Positions 36,072-45,042 of a stretch of 64,000 bases of DNA are shown here, one piece after another (the first letter of the stretch is position 1; every line of letters starts with the position of its first letter). The notes below the pieces were generated by a model that was not told the DNA's origin, did not search any database, and was given only the letters and a program-made list of their open reading frames with translations. The stretch spans positions 80,911-144,910 of the forward strand of contig NZ_JAENIL010000010.1 of assembly GCF_016595505.1 (NCBI RefSeq). The letters are read 5' to 3'. This DNA comes from Pelagicoccus mobilis (lineage in GTDB: Bacteria; Verrucomicrobiota; Verrucomicrobiia; Opitutales; Opitutaceae). The translations under genes and the position numbers were made by a program.

Positions 36072-36380
36072 ACGATAAAGCTCCCAAGCTCTTGCACTGT
36101 CTGCATTCGTCAAAACGAAGGTCCTCCACCACCCCGATTCTTGGTACCTCTTGGTGCCCAAAATAAAAACAATCCCGTCCTACCCTCCAGTATGTTCGGA
36201 TCGTTCCGCTCGCCTCCTCGCCAGTCGCTTCGCCCCAACTCCCGCTCAGAAAGCACAGCCCCCAAAAAAACTCCGCGTTCTCCAGTGAGCATCGCGAACG
36301 AATGGCGAAAAGCGCGCAACCCGACCACCTCCCCCGCTAGCGACCCCGAATCGCCGATCACGACTCAGCCACCAAGCCCC

Positions 36381-36407
36381 CTTACCGAGCTTCGTGCCCT
36401 TCGTGGT
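36381..36407 (+). repeat. Period-9 array, three units
   Basis: CTTACCGAG, CTTCGTGCC, CTTCGTGGT, then TTAAAAC. Confidence 0.7.
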
Positions 36408-36543
36408 TTAAAACAAAACCTGCCGTCGCCCCGCGACACCTATATCGCCACAGGCGATCCTGACAATACACCCTCAATCCATCCCCTTTCGCGATCATGA
36501 GCGTCCTTTAGCGGTTCCAACATGTTCCAAGTGTGTAATCAAA

Positions 36544-36570
36544 CTTAGCGATCTCTGTGTCCTTAGCGGT
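36544..36570 (+). repeat. Period-9 array, three units
   Basis: CTTAGCGAT, CTCTGTGTC, CTTAGCGGT, then TAACAAC. Confidence 0.7.
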
Positions 36571-36790
36571 TAACAACTTTTTCCCGATCTCGGCCGCAAG
36601 GCGGCCTCAGGTTTTCTCTCATCGCTTGCAGGGTTTCACATTCCGAGTTGCAAAGTTTTCCTGAGGCCGCCCAAATTCGAGCAAATCGCAAAGTGACAAG
36701 TTTTTTGACACTTCAATCCAACACCAACGCTCAAGTTTCCTTCAAGGACTCCGTAAAAAAGCTCATAAAGCCGCCGCATCTATTGCTGCG

Positions 36791-36817
36791 GATCACTCAT
36801 CGTTAATCGCTAATCCC
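36791..36817 (+). repeat. Degenerate heptamer array
   Basis: GATCACT, CATCGTT, AATCGCT, AATCCC. Confidence 0.6.
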
Positions 36818-36877
36818 TACCGAGTCCGACGACACATCTACGCCGCAACGAAAGAAAAACAATCCAAACATCAATAT

Positions 36878-36904
36878 TCTCACGTCCTTCGCGATCTTCG
36901 CGGT
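36878..36904 (+). repeat. Period-9 array, three units
   Basis: TCTCACGTC, CTTCGCGAT, CTTCGCGGT, then TAAGAAAAAC. Confidence 0.7.
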
Positions 36905-36941
36905 TAAGAAAAACATCACACACGCACACCGATCCCAAAAC

Positions 36942-36968
36942 ATCTGAGTCCATCTGTGCAATCCGTGG
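36942..36968 (+). repeat. Period-9 array, three units
   Basis: ATCTGAGTC, CATCTGTGC, AATCCGTGG, then TCAAAAAAAC. Confidence 0.65.
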
Positions 36969-37043
36969 TCAAAAAAACTGAACACAACCTCCATCCGACA
37001 TCTTCCATGAGCCACTTATCACGCCGTATCAATTCGAAGGCGG

Positions 37044-37057
37044 ATTAGCCATTAGCC
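37044..37057 (+). repeat. Heptamer pair ATTAGCC
   Basis: Two units followed by ATCC, upstream of the FemAB-like gene. Confidence 0.55.
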
Positions 37058-37188
37058 ATCCATCTCCACTCTCCCCCATATTCTGTGCCAATCTCACTTC
37101 ATCAACAACCACCTGTCCCTCGAAGCTCCACGAGCAAAGCGGGGTTAGCTTCTATTCTTCTTTGCGTCCTCTACCTCCAGTCAACCAG

Positions 37189-38271
37189 ATGAGTTCAGAC
37201 GCGACTAACGCTCGTTCGCCTCATCTAGGATCCCAGACAGACTGCCGCGTTACTAGCCCGGCAGATGAACAGCTTTGGGGTGACGCTATAGCTAGCATCG
37301 ACGAATCCTCACGTTTTCTCTGCCAAGATTGGCAAGACTTGCTCGAGAAGACTTACGGCTACCAGAAACGATTAGTCATCCTGCAACGAAGCGGCAAAAT
37401 CGAGGCAGTCATGCCCTTCATGATCGTTAAATCGCTCCTGACCGGCACGCGAGCGATCTCCCTCCCGTTTTTCGACATCTGCCGTGCTTACGCGCCAAAC
37501 GAGCAGGACGTTCCCCATCTTTACGAAGCTTTAAGAGCCGAAGGACAACTCCAAGGTTGGGACTACATTGAGCTCCGAGGGGACATTCGCAAACTGAACA
37601 TAGAGACACCCTCACTCAGTTTTTACAACCACGTCGTCGATCTGAGCGGTGGCCCCGACAAAGTCTTCGCCAGTATGGCCTCCTCCGCGCGCCGCGCCAT
37701 TCGCAAAGCCGAGAAATCGGGAGTCCGAATCGAGTTCTCAAGCTCACCCGCTGCCCTCAAAGGCTTCTACGCTCTCCAGAGCATCACGCGGAGGCGCCAT
37801 GGTCTCCCTCCCCAGCCTTACTGCTTTTTCGAGAACCTCCGCCAAGCCCTCATCGAGAAAGGACGAGGCACGATCGTTTCCGCCTTTGTCGGAGACGAGT
37901 TAGCCGCCAGCAGCATCTACCTCGAACAAGGAGAAAATGTCCATTACAAGTACGGTGCCTCCGACACCCGCTTCCAGGAAACCCGCTGCAACAACTACGT
38001 GATGTGGCAAGCCATGAAGCACTATGCGGAACGCAATTTCCAATCAATGGATCTAGGCCGCAACTCCCTCAACAACGCTGGTCTCCGAAAATACAAAAAC
38101 ACCTGGGGTTCCAAGGAGCGGCTCACCTACTACCACCGCTACGATCTCAAACAAGAGAAAGCCATCCCCATGAGCGACGACGTCTACGGCTGGCACAACA
38201 AAGTGTTCTCAAAACTCCCCCGCCCATTAGCCCAACTCGCCGGAACGATATTATACAAACATATTGCATAG
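37189..38271 (+). CDS. FemAB-like GNAT-fold acyl/aminoacyl transferase
   Basis: 360 residues from ATG 37189 (a TTG 27 bp upstream is less likely). Double-GNAT FemAB/BioF2-type fold: MASSARRAIRKAEKSGVRIE in the middle and GENVHYKYGASD and NNYVMWQAMKHYAE later. Such proteins often accompany exopolysaccharide/PEP-CTERM loci, probably transferring an amino acid or acyl group to a cell-envelope acceptor. First gene of the EPS locus. Confidence 0.75.
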   Translation: MSSDATNARSPHLGSQTDCRVTSPADEQLWGDAIASIDESSRFLCQDWQDLLEKTYGYQKRLVILQRSGKIEAVMPFMIVKSLLTGTRAISLPFFDICRAYAPNEQDVPHLYEALRAEGQLQGWDYIELRGDIRKLNIETPSLSFYNHVVDLSGGPDKVFASMASSARRAIRKAEKSGVRIEFSSSPAALKGFYALQSITRRRHGLPPQPYCFFENLRQALIEKGRGTIVSAFVGDELAASSIYLEQGENVHYKYGASDTRFQETRCNNYVMWQAMKHYAERNFQSMDLGRNSLNNAGLRKYKNTWGSKERLTYYHRYDLKQEKAIPMSDDVYGWHNKVFSKLPRPLAQLAGTILYKHIA

Positions 38272-38312
38272 CATTCGCTATCGCTCAAATCGATAATCTA
38301 AACACCAAACAA

Positions 38313-38339
38313 CTTCGCGACCTCCGCGAACTTAGCGGT
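38313..38339 (+). repeat. Period-9 array, three units
   Basis: CTTCGCGAC, CTCCGCGAA, CTTAGCGGT, then AAAG. Confidence 0.7.
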
Positions 38340-38447
38340 AAAGAAACTCGCTTCCGTCTCCGCTAAACGCTACGCCGCGACAAGCCGCTCAATCTACAAC
38401 CGATAATCAGTAATCCGACGAAGTCAGCCACCACAACCTAATCAAAA

Positions 38448-38519
38448 CTCCGTGTCCTCCGTGGTTAATAACACAACACAACCCGATCAAAGCTCCGTGT
38501 CCTCCGTGCACTCCGCGGT
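38448..38519 (+). repeat. Two period-9 arrays
   Basis: 38448-38465: CTCCGTGTC, CTCCGTGGT, TAATAAC. 38493-38519: CTCCGTGTC, CTCCGTGCA, CTCCGCGGT, TTAG. Confidence 0.75.
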
Positions 38520-38568
38520 TTAGAATCAATTTTCAATTTTAGATCTTCCATCTTCAATCTCAGATCCC

Positions 38569-40929
38569 ATGAGCAATAACTCACAACAATCTAGCGGCCT
38601 AAACATAACTCCCGGCGATATCATCTATACGATCTTTCGCCATAAGAAGAAGATCGTGCTATTCTTCGTGCTCGGATTGGTAGCGGGTGCGGCAGTCTAC
38701 AAGCTCATGCCGCTCCCATACGTATCCAATGCGAAACTACTGGTACGTTACGTAACAGAGAGCAAGGACTTCGTCACCCTCGACAACGCAAACACCGTCA
38801 GCCCCGGTGGACGCGGCGATCGGGTAATGAGTGCGGAATTAGAGATTCTACGCAGTTCGGATATTGCTTTTTCTGTAGTAGAAAAACTCGCCCCTAACAC
38901 AATAATCGGAGATGATGTAATTGGTACTAATGAGCAACTAATACTATCAGCAGCTCAATCAATTACCGGGAGCATGGGTATCAAAAGTACAGGCAGCGTT
39001 ATCCAACTCAGCTATTCTCACAACGACCCCGAAGTTTCTCAAAAGGTGCTCCAGGCTACAATCGAAGAGTACCTGGAGAAGCACGTCGAAACGCACCGAT
39101 CATCCGAGAACTTCAACAACTTCTTGATACAACAAACCGACCAACTGAAAACTCGCCTCGCCAAAACAGAGGAAGAACTCCAACGGGCCCGCCAAAAGGC
39201 CGGCGTTATCAATCTGACTGACGCGAAGATTACTCTCTCCCAAGAGATTGCTCGTATTCGACAGGCCATTTTCCGAACAGACGCCGAGTTGGCTGAATAT
39301 CAAAGTGCCCTCGAGTCTTTCAAGGATCTACAAACAACAGGGCTCGGCAACGTATCAAACGAGCAAGAATCTGAAGAAGAAAAACAGCAAAGCAGCGAAG
39401 AACTGGCCGCGCTGTCAAAAGCGATTGAGGAATACGAGAACCTGCGTGCATCAATGGACGTCATGCGCTCGCGAGAGCAGGCCTTACTTCTTCAGTTCAC
39501 GCCGGAGAATACTCGCGTTAAAGCGATTCAAGCCAAGATCGGTGATGCGCAAGAAAAGATGGATACACTCGTCGATGAACACCCAAATATTCGCGCCACT
39601 GCTATTACTTCTGACACGCGTACTCAGACCGGTCTGAACCCAGAGCTAGAGGTCCGTGCCCAATCAATCCGTATTCGCGCCCTGACCTCTCGCTCCGATG
39701 TGCTCCGGTCGCAACTCGAAGAACTCCGCAAAGAGGCCGCACGCATCGACTCTGCGGAAGTCGAGATCAATGAGCTCGAACGACGTCGCGAGCTGGAAGA
39801 AACGAATTACAAGAACCTTGTAGTAAGCCTAGAGAGTGCCCGTCTTGAAGACGATCTCCGTGCGGGCAAGACCAACAATATCAGCATCATCCAAGCACCT
39901 TCGCTGGGCAAAGTTGAGAATAAAAAGAAACTGCAGCTCACCGCTGGCGTGGCGGGAGGTGTCGGTGTCATCGGACTCGTTTGGGCACTTTTGGTCGATC
40001 TTCTCCTCGACCGCTCCATCAAGCGCCCCACCGAGATTCAGCGGAACCTCGGCATCCCGCTCTTCATGAGCATGCCCGACCTCAACGATAAGCGGTTCCG
40101 CAAGGCGAGTAAGAAGGCAAATCGCCAGCACCTTCTCCAGGCAGGCAAAATCAAGCAACTAGAAGCCAGTAAGAAAAAAGAAGAGTACAAGCCCAAGTCC
40201 CCCACCTTGCAAGCAGCAGCCATTTCAAAGCCGGAAGCCTACGGGAACGGCGACGGTCCAACCGTCGACACCATAGCCCCTTGGGATGACCAACATGCTC
40301 TCAACGAACATTTCGACGCTCTGCGCGACAAGGTAATCACCTACTTCGAAAGCAAAAACCTAACCCATAAGCCAAAACTCATTGCCATGACCGGACTGGG
40401 TCAGGAGTCAGGCGTTACAACTATCGCTTCTGGACTCGCAGGCAGTCTCTCCAAGATCGGCGAAGGTAACGTACTGCTCGTAGACATGACCCTCGGTCAC
40501 GAAACCGCCCAGCAATTCTACAACGGGAAAAACATTCTGAACCTAGACGAAGTCCTGGAGGAAGACTCGGAAAACGAAGCCAAGGTAGAAAACAATCTAT
40601 ACGTGGTAGCTGAGGGTACAAATGGTACAAAACTGCCACGTATCATGCCGCAACGTTTTAACAAAATGATGCCAAAGCTCAGAGCGAGCGACTTCGACTA
40701 TATCATTTTCGATATGCCACCCGTGAGCCCTATCAGCTCCACCCCTCGCCTCGCCTCATTCATGGACGTCGTACTCATGGTTATGGAGTCAGAGCAAACC
40801 AACCGCGACGTCGCCAACCAAGCACTAGAGCTACTATCAGACTCCAAAGCCCACCTCGGCGGCATCCTGAACAAAACCAAAAGCCATGTCCCGCGTAAGC
40901 TAGAACAAGACCTGCTTTCGCAATCCTGA
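38569..40929 (+). CDS. Wzz/Wzc-like polysaccharide co-polymerase with degenerate ATPase domain
   Basis: 786 residues. N-terminal Wzz domain with membrane helix (about 29-47), long coiled coils (about 190-430), second helix (about 463-483), then a CpsD/CapB-type cytosolic domain (about 590-770). In that domain the P-loop reads TGLGQESGVTT: the invariant Lys is Val616. Walker A' (VLLVDMT) and B (IIFDMPP) remain, and there is no C-terminal Tyr cluster. It should control glycan chain length and export without tyrosine kinase activity. Confidence 0.85.
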   Translation: MSNNSQQSSGLNITPGDIIYTIFRHKKKIVLFFVLGLVAGAAVYKLMPLPYVSNAKLLVRYVTESKDFVTLDNANTVSPGGRGDRVMSAELEILRSSDIAFSVVEKLAPNTIIGDDVIGTNEQLILSAAQSITGSMGIKSTGSVIQLSYSHNDPEVSQKVLQATIEEYLEKHVETHRSSENFNNFLIQQTDQLKTRLAKTEEELQRARQKAGVINLTDAKITLSQEIARIRQAIFRTDAELAEYQSALESFKDLQTTGLGNVSNEQESEEEKQQSSEELAALSKAIEEYENLRASMDVMRSREQALLLQFTPENTRVKAIQAKIGDAQEKMDTLVDEHPNIRATAITSDTRTQTGLNPELEVRAQSIRIRALTSRSDVLRSQLEELRKEAARIDSAEVEINELERRRELEETNYKNLVVSLESARLEDDLRAGKTNNISIIQAPSLGKVENKKKLQLTAGVAGGVGVIGLVWALLVDLLLDRSIKRPTEIQRNLGIPLFMSMPDLNDKRFRKASKKANRQHLLQAGKIKQLEASKKKEEYKPKSPTLQAAAISKPEAYGNGDGPTVDTIAPWDDQHALNEHFDALRDKVITYFESKNLTHKPKLIAMTGLGQESGVTTIASGLAGSLSKIGEGNVLLVDMTLGHETAQQFYNGKNILNLDEVLEEDSENEAKVENNLYVVAEGTNGTKLPRIMPQRFNKMMPKLRASDFDYIIFDMPPVSPISSTPRLASFMDVVLMVMESEQTNRDVANQALELLSDSKAHLGGILNKTKSHVPRKLEQDLLSQS

Positions 40930-40940
40930 TAACTTACGCG

Positions 40941-40968
40941 GATCGCTGATGACTAATGGCTAATGACT
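40941..40968 (+). repeat. Heptamer array, four degenerate units
   Basis: GATCGCT, GATGACT, AATGGCT, AATGACT; ends 13 bp before the four-helix-bundle gene. Confidence 0.7.
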
Positions 40969-40981
40969 TATCTATAAAACC

Positions 40982-41356
40982 ATGGCACACTACGACACGT
41001 TTGAAGACTTACCGATCTGGCAGCTCGCCAGAAAACTGACTGCGTCAATCTATTTGAAGACGAGAGCAGGTGAGTTTGCCCATGACCGTGGGTTAAAAGA
41101 TCAAATCCAGCGTGCTTCTGTTTCGATAGTTTCAAATATAGCTGAAGGTTTTGAGCGTAAATCAGACAAGGAGTTCATTAACTTCCTCAGTATAGCGAAG
41201 GGCTCCGCAGGTGAGGTTCGCGCGCAACTGTACGTCGCACTTGATATCGATTATATAACAGAATCAGAACAAATAGAACTCAACGAGTCCTTCAAGGACC
41301 TCTCCGCACAGATAGCTGGACTAATGCGTTATCTACAAAACAAGGATAAGCAATAG
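40982..41356 (+). CDS. Four-helix-bundle protein (S23 / 23S rRNA-intervening-sequence family)
   Basis: 124 residues with the family signature QIQRASVSIVSNIAEGFERK (about 41-60), then FINFLSIAKGSAGEVRAQL. The fold is a four-helix bundle related to the Avd accessory protein of diversity-generating retroelements; the function of stand-alone copies is unknown. It sits inside the EPS operon between heptamer arrays (40941-40968 and 41387-41428) and has no link to glycan synthesis by sequence. Confidence 0.9.
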   Translation: MAHYDTFEDLPIWQLARKLTASIYLKTRAGEFAHDRGLKDQIQRASVSIVSNIAEGFERKSDKEFINFLSIAKGSAGEVRAQLYVALDIDYITESEQIELNESFKDLSAQIAGLMRYLQNKDKQ

Positions 41357-41386
41357 CACCTTGCACTCCGCTGATCGAAGATCGCC

Positions 41387-41428
41387 ATCAGCCATCAGCC
41401 ATCAGCCATCAGCCATCAGCCATCAGCC
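41387..41428 (+). repeat. Perfect heptamer array ATCAGCC x6
   Basis: Six identical tandem units plus a partial one, between the four-helix-bundle gene and the PssD-PssE gene. Confidence 0.95.
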
Positions 41429-41488
41429 ATTTTCAATAAATCAGTGCCTGTAAAATCCAACAGTCAAGCAGATGATGAGTCGTCAGCC

Positions 41489-42598
41489 ATGAGCAACGAG
41501 CCCTTGGCCGAAGGCCAACATCAGCCATCAGCCATCAGCCATCAGCCATCCAATAAGGTCCGCAAACGGACCGTATTGGCCATCGCCTCAGCTGGAGGTC
41601 ACTGGGTCCAGCTTTTGCGTCTCCGCCCTGCGTTTGAGGGTACTCGTATTGTTTACGCAACCACACAAGAAGACTACAAATCAGAGGTCGTAAGCGAAGA
41701 GTTTTACCGAATTCCAGACGGCACACGTTGGGATAAAATCAAACTTCTAAAGAGCGCTTGGGGTATTTTTCGCCTGATCCTCAAGATCCAGCCAGATACA
41801 ATTATAACAACGGGAGCAGCACCCGGCTATTTCGCAATTCGCATCGGAAAGCTCCTCAGAAAAAAAACGGTCTGGATCGATAGCATCGCAAATGCAGAGG
41901 AACTTTCCCTCTCCGGGACTAAAGTTGGCAAACACGCGACCCTCTGGCTCACACAATGGAAACACTTGGCCCACCCCGAGGGTCCACACTTCTACGGCAA
42001 CGTCCTCGGAGATCAGGTAGCGGCCACTGTCCCTAGCGGCAAAGATCAGCAACTTGTCACGCCGGAGCAAAAAGAAGGCGGATCAGCCATCAGCCATCAG
42101 CCATTGGATCAACCTCTCCGTATCTTCGTCACCGTTGGTAGCGATGTCCCCTTTGACCGGTTACTTAAGGCGATGGACGAGTGGGCGGATTCAACCAAAC
42201 TCAAGGTCGAAATTTTCGCTCAAGTCGGTAACTCCGACTATTCGCCCCAATATTTTGAATACACAAAATTTCTAACACCATCAGAATTCAAAACCCGCCT
42301 ATCGAACTGCGACTATGTCGTGGCCCACACCGGTATGGGAACAATACTGAGCGCACTTAGGCAGCAAAAGCCCATACTTACGCTCCCGAGACATGGGTCT
42401 CTTGGAGAAACGCGCAACGATCATCAAATAGCGACAGCCAACCACCTTTTAGAACTCGGAATAATAGAAGTGGCGTTCGATGAAACCGAACTAAAACAGA
42501 AGCTCGAAAAGCTTAGCAAAAACGCCTCCAGCAGCGACATTCCCCAGTGGGCAAGTAATGAACTAACGAAAAAGCTGAACTCATTCTCCCTCTCATAA
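41489..42598 (+). CDS. PssD-PssE (Alg14-Alg13-like) fused glycosyltransferase
   Basis: 369 residues from ATG 41489 (a GTG at 41444 is possible). The Alg14/PssD half, AIASAGGHWVQLLRL to FYGNVLG, anchors the enzyme at the membrane. The Alg13/PssE half, RIFVTVGSDVPFDRLLKAM to HQIATANHLL, belongs to the GT28 C-terminal fold. These halves are usually separate genes. A heptamer array (41520-41547) lies between the start and the core and must be translated, since no start codon separates them. A second array, encoding SAISHQP, lies in the interdomain linker. Confidence 0.85.
   Translation: MSNEPLAEGQHQPSAISHQPSNKVRKRTVLAIASAGGHWVQLLRLRPAFEGTRIVYATTQEDYKSEVVSEEFYRIPDGTRWDKIKLLKSAWGIFRLILKIQPDTIITTGAAPGYFAIRIGKLLRKKTVWIDSIANAEELSLSGTKVGKHATLWLTQWKHLAHPEGPHFYGNVLGDQVAATVPSGKDQQLVTPEQKEGGSAISHQPLDQPLRIFVTVGSDVPFDRLLKAMDEWADSTKLKVEIFAQVGNSDYSPQYFEYTKFLTPSEFKTRLSNCDYVVAHTGMGTILSALRQQKPILTLPRHGSLGETRNDHQIATANHLLELGIIEVAFDETELKQKLEKLSKNASSSDIPQWASNELTKKLNSFSLS
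41520..41547 (+). repeat. Heptamer array ATCAGCC x4 inside the PssD-PssE coding region
   Basis: Four perfect units, 28 bp, in the N-terminal extension. Gain or loss of one unit would shift the frame. Confidence 0.95.
42082..42102 (+). repeat. Heptamer array ATCAGCC x3 in the PssD-PssE linker
   Basis: Three perfect units, 21 bp, an in-frame insertion exactly between the two glycosyltransferase halves. Confidence 0.95.
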
Positions 42599-42620
42599 AA
42601 GAATCTTCCAAAACATCCCT

Positions 42621-43907
42621 ATGAAAACTGCAATAATCGGACTAGGCTACGTTGGCCTACCACTCTCTATCCAATTCACTAAATCAGGGGTCGAGGTTCT
42701 CGGCCTTGATATAGATCAAAAAAAGGCAGACTTCCTCAATAGAGGCGAAAGCTATATCAAGCATATCGGCACTGAAGCAGTCAGCCAAATGAAAGAGAGC
42801 GGTCTCTTCGAAGCCTCCACCGATTTCAGCCGAATAAAAGAATGCAAAGCGGCGATCATTTGCGTTCCAACCCCTCTCAACAAAAACCGCGAACCCGATA
42901 TCTCCTACGTACTGAGGACGGGAGAAGCCATCGCTCCACACCTACAGCCAGGTACACTTGTCACCCTTGAATCAACGACCTACCCTGGCACTACTGACAC
43001 CGAACTCCGCGAGGTACTCGAAAACGGGTCAGGCCTAAAAGCCGGCACCGATTTCTACCTCGCCTATTCTCCTGAGCGCGAAGACCCGGGCAACCCAGAC
43101 AGTAAGGTAGCGATAATTCCGAAGGTCGTCGGCGGGTACACACCGGAATGCCAAGAAAAAGCCATCGAGCTCTACTCAAAAGCGATCAACACAATGATCC
43201 CCGTCGGGACCTGCCGTGCGGCTGAAGCAACCAAGCTCACCGAGAACATATTTAGATCCGTCAACATCGCCCTCGTTAACGAACTCAAGATGATCTTCGA
43301 CGCCATGGATATTGATATCTGGGAAGTTATTAATGCGGCCAAAACCAAACCCTTCGGCTTCATGCCCTTCTACCCAGGTCCTGGACTTGGAGGACACTGT
43401 ATCCCGATCGACCCTTTCTACCTTACTTGGAAAGCCCGCGAATACGAACACAGCACCCGTTTTATTGAGCTCGCTGGCGAAATCAATACTTCCATGCCTG
43501 ATTACGTAATCAGCAAGGTAGCAGATGCTCTCAACGCCCAAAAGAAATCGATCAACGGCAGTAAAATCCTTATCCTAGGACTATCCTATAAGCCAAACGT
43601 CGACGACGATCGTGAATCCCCAAGCTACATTCTCCTCGAAAAACTACAATCCAAAGGTGCCGAGATCTCATACTACGACCCCCACGTTCCCGTCGTTCCA
43701 ATGACGCGCGAGCACGCGAAATGGACAGGGACCCCGTCCATCGAATGGAGCAAGAAAAACCTCGCCAGCTTCGACGCTGTGATCATCTCCACCAACCACC
43801 AAGAAGTCGATTATGATGAGCTTGTAGCCACCTGTCCGGTTATCATCGATACGCGTAACGCCCTCTCTGGTGTTTCCACACAACCAGGCCAAGTAACGAA
43901 GGCCTAA
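42621..43907 (+). CDS. UDP-sugar 6-dehydrogenase (WbpA/WecC family)
   Basis: 428 residues. Oxidises a UDP-hexose(amine) to its uronic acid with NAD. Rossmann motif IIGLGYVGLPL (5-15), the central EATKLTENIFRSVNIALVNE, catalytic Cys260 in GGHCIPIDPFYL, and C-terminal ILGLSYKPNVDDDRESPS. Overall likeness is to WbpA-type UDP-GlcNAc 6-dehydrogenase; UDP-Glc or UDP-ManNAc cannot be excluded. Supplies an acidic sugar to the EPS. Confidence 0.9.
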   Translation: MKTAIIGLGYVGLPLSIQFTKSGVEVLGLDIDQKKADFLNRGESYIKHIGTEAVSQMKESGLFEASTDFSRIKECKAAIICVPTPLNKNREPDISYVLRTGEAIAPHLQPGTLVTLESTTYPGTTDTELREVLENGSGLKAGTDFYLAYSPEREDPGNPDSKVAIIPKVVGGYTPECQEKAIELYSKAINTMIPVGTCRAAEATKLTENIFRSVNIALVNELKMIFDAMDIDIWEVINAAKTKPFGFMPFYPGPGLGGHCIPIDPFYLTWKAREYEHSTRFIELAGEINTSMPDYVISKVADALNAQKKSINGSKILILGLSYKPNVDDDRESPSYILLEKLQSKGAEISYYDPHVPVVPMTREHAKWTGTPSIEWSKKNLASFDAVIISTNHQEVDYDELVATCPVIIDTRNALSGVSTQPGQVTKA

Positions 43908-43945
43908 ACGATTCAATCCATAGTTCAAAAAGCCGATTAACAGCA

Positions 43946-43977
43946 GAAAGCCTTCGTACATTCCAACGAAGGCTTTC
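43946..43977 (+). terminator. Hairpin after the UDP-sugar dehydrogenase gene
   Basis: Arms GAAAGCCTTCGT and ACGAAGGCTTTC with an 8-nt loop; no T run. Confidence 0.55.
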
Positions 43978-44000
43978 CGCCTATCACCTCGTTTCACTCG

Positions 44001-44028
44001 GATCGCTAATCTGCAATCACCAATCAAA
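44001..44028 (+). repeat. Degenerate heptamer array
   Basis: GATCGCT, AATCTGC, AATCACC, AATCAAA, upstream of the first GT2 gene. Confidence 0.65.
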
Positions 44029-44059
44029 TCAGATCCATCATCAGCCATCCGTCTTCCCA

Positions 44060-45013
44060 GTGCAAAACCAACCCGACAGCCCAGCGTCCGATCACCCATC
44101 ACAGATCACTGATTCCAGATCACCGATTCCAGATCACCGATCTGGCGTAGCCAGCTACGTTCTGGTCACACCTGCCTACAACGAAGAAGCACTCATCTAC
44201 AAAACGATCGAGTCCGTTATCGCTCAGAGTCACAAGCCAGCCGAGTGGATCATCGTCAGCGATCGCTCATCCGATCGTACCGATGAGATCGTCAAAGAAT
44301 ACGCCAAACAGCACCCTTGGCTGAAGTTACTGCGTATCGAAGATAACGAAGAAAAGGGCTTCGCTCGCGTCGTTACAAACACTGAGACAGGCATCCGTAG
44401 CCTCTCATGCAAAAACTACCAATATCTCGGGCTACTCGATGCAGACGTCACATTTCAGTCAGACTATTTCGAACGTTTGAAATCGAAATTTGAGGAAAGC
44501 CCCCAGCTAGGACTCGCTGGCGGCGTCGTAATTGACATCGGCACACCTCGTGACGTATTCCCCCGTAACAAGCAGGAAGTCCCCGGCGCGGTGCAATTCT
44601 TCCGGCGCTCGTGTTTCGAATCCATCGGCGGTCTCATCCCAATCCCTGAGGGTGGTTGGGACGGCATGACCGCCGCAATGGCTCGCATGTCCGGTTTTGA
44701 GACCAGACTGTGCACAGACCTCGTTGTCGATCACCACAAACCTCGCAACATCTCTCAAGGGGGAGCTCTAAGAAGAAAATACCAGATGGGCACCCGCGAC
44801 TACGCCGCTGGCTACCATCCCTTCTTCGAAGTCGTTAAATGCAGCTCACGCGTCCTACGAGAGCGCCCCTACTTCCTCGCCTCTCTCGCCTGGTTCTACG
44901 GCTACCTCGTAGCAGCCCTGAAACGAAACACCAGAATCGTCCCCGAAGACGTGGTAAACTACATCCGCCAAGAACAACTCCGACGCCTATTCGGATCGCG
45001 GACCAGCAATTAG
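44060..45013 (+). CDS. Family 2 glycosyltransferase with heptamer-encoded N-terminus
   Basis: 317 residues from GTG 44060. GT2 (GT-A) core starts at about residue 33: VTPAYNEEALIYKTIESVIA, nucleotide-binding LLDADVTFQSDY, and a C-terminal amphipathic region. Residues 12-30 are encoded by eight heptamers (44091-44146). No ATG, GTG or TTG lies between array and core, so the array must be translated. The stop codon falls within another heptamer array (45008-45028). Confidence 0.85.
   Translation: MQNQPDSPASDHPSQITDSRSPIPDHRSGVASYVLVTPAYNEEALIYKTIESVIAQSHKPAEWIIVSDRSSDRTDEIVKEYAKQHPWLKLLRIEDNEEKGFARVVTNTETGIRSLSCKNYQYLGLLDADVTFQSDYFERLKSKFEESPQLGLAGGVVIDIGTPRDVFPRNKQEVPGAVQFFRRSCFESIGGLIPIPEGGWDGMTAAMARMSGFETRLCTDLVVDHHKPRNISQGGALRRKYQMGTRDYAAGYHPFFEVVKCSSRVLRERPYFLASLAWFYGYLVAALKRNTRIVPEDVVNYIRQEQLRRLFGSRTSN
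44091..44146 (+). repeat. Heptamer array, eight units, in GT2 coding region
   Basis: ATCACCC, ATCACAG, ATCACTG, then ATTCCAG and ATCACCG alternating twice, then ATCTGGC. 56 bp, not a multiple of three. Confidence 0.85.
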
Positions 45014-45028
45014 TAATCAGCGATTAGC
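45008..45028 (+). repeat. Heptamer array spanning the GT2 stop codon
   Basis: AATTAGT, AATCAGC, GATTAGC; the TAG stop at 45011-45013 is inside the first unit. Confidence 0.65.
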
Positions 45029-45042
45029 CATTTCATTCTCTC

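Larger units (their letters stand above)
36072..37188. other. Repeat-rich intergenic region
   Basis: About 1.1 kb without a supported gene. Carries period-9 arrays at 36381-36407, 36544-36570, 36878-36904 and 36942-36968, and heptamer arrays at 36791-36817 and 37044-37057. Confidence 0.6.
38272..38568. other. Intergenic repeats before the wzc-like gene
   Basis: 297 bp consisting largely of period-9 arrays (38313-38339, 38448-38465, 38493-38519) and a heptamer pair at 38405-38418. Confidence 0.6.

Noticed and set aside
37162..37188. Upstream TTG start for the FemAB-like gene
   Set aside because: Adds nine residues not fitting the family; the ATG at 37189 is preferred.
40982..41356. Diversity-generating retroelement (Avd-like gene)
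   Set aside because: No reverse transcriptase or template/variable repeat pair in the window; the gene is the stand-alone S23/IVP type.
41387..41547. CRISPR array
   Set aside because: Units are 7 bp without spacers and there are no cas genes.
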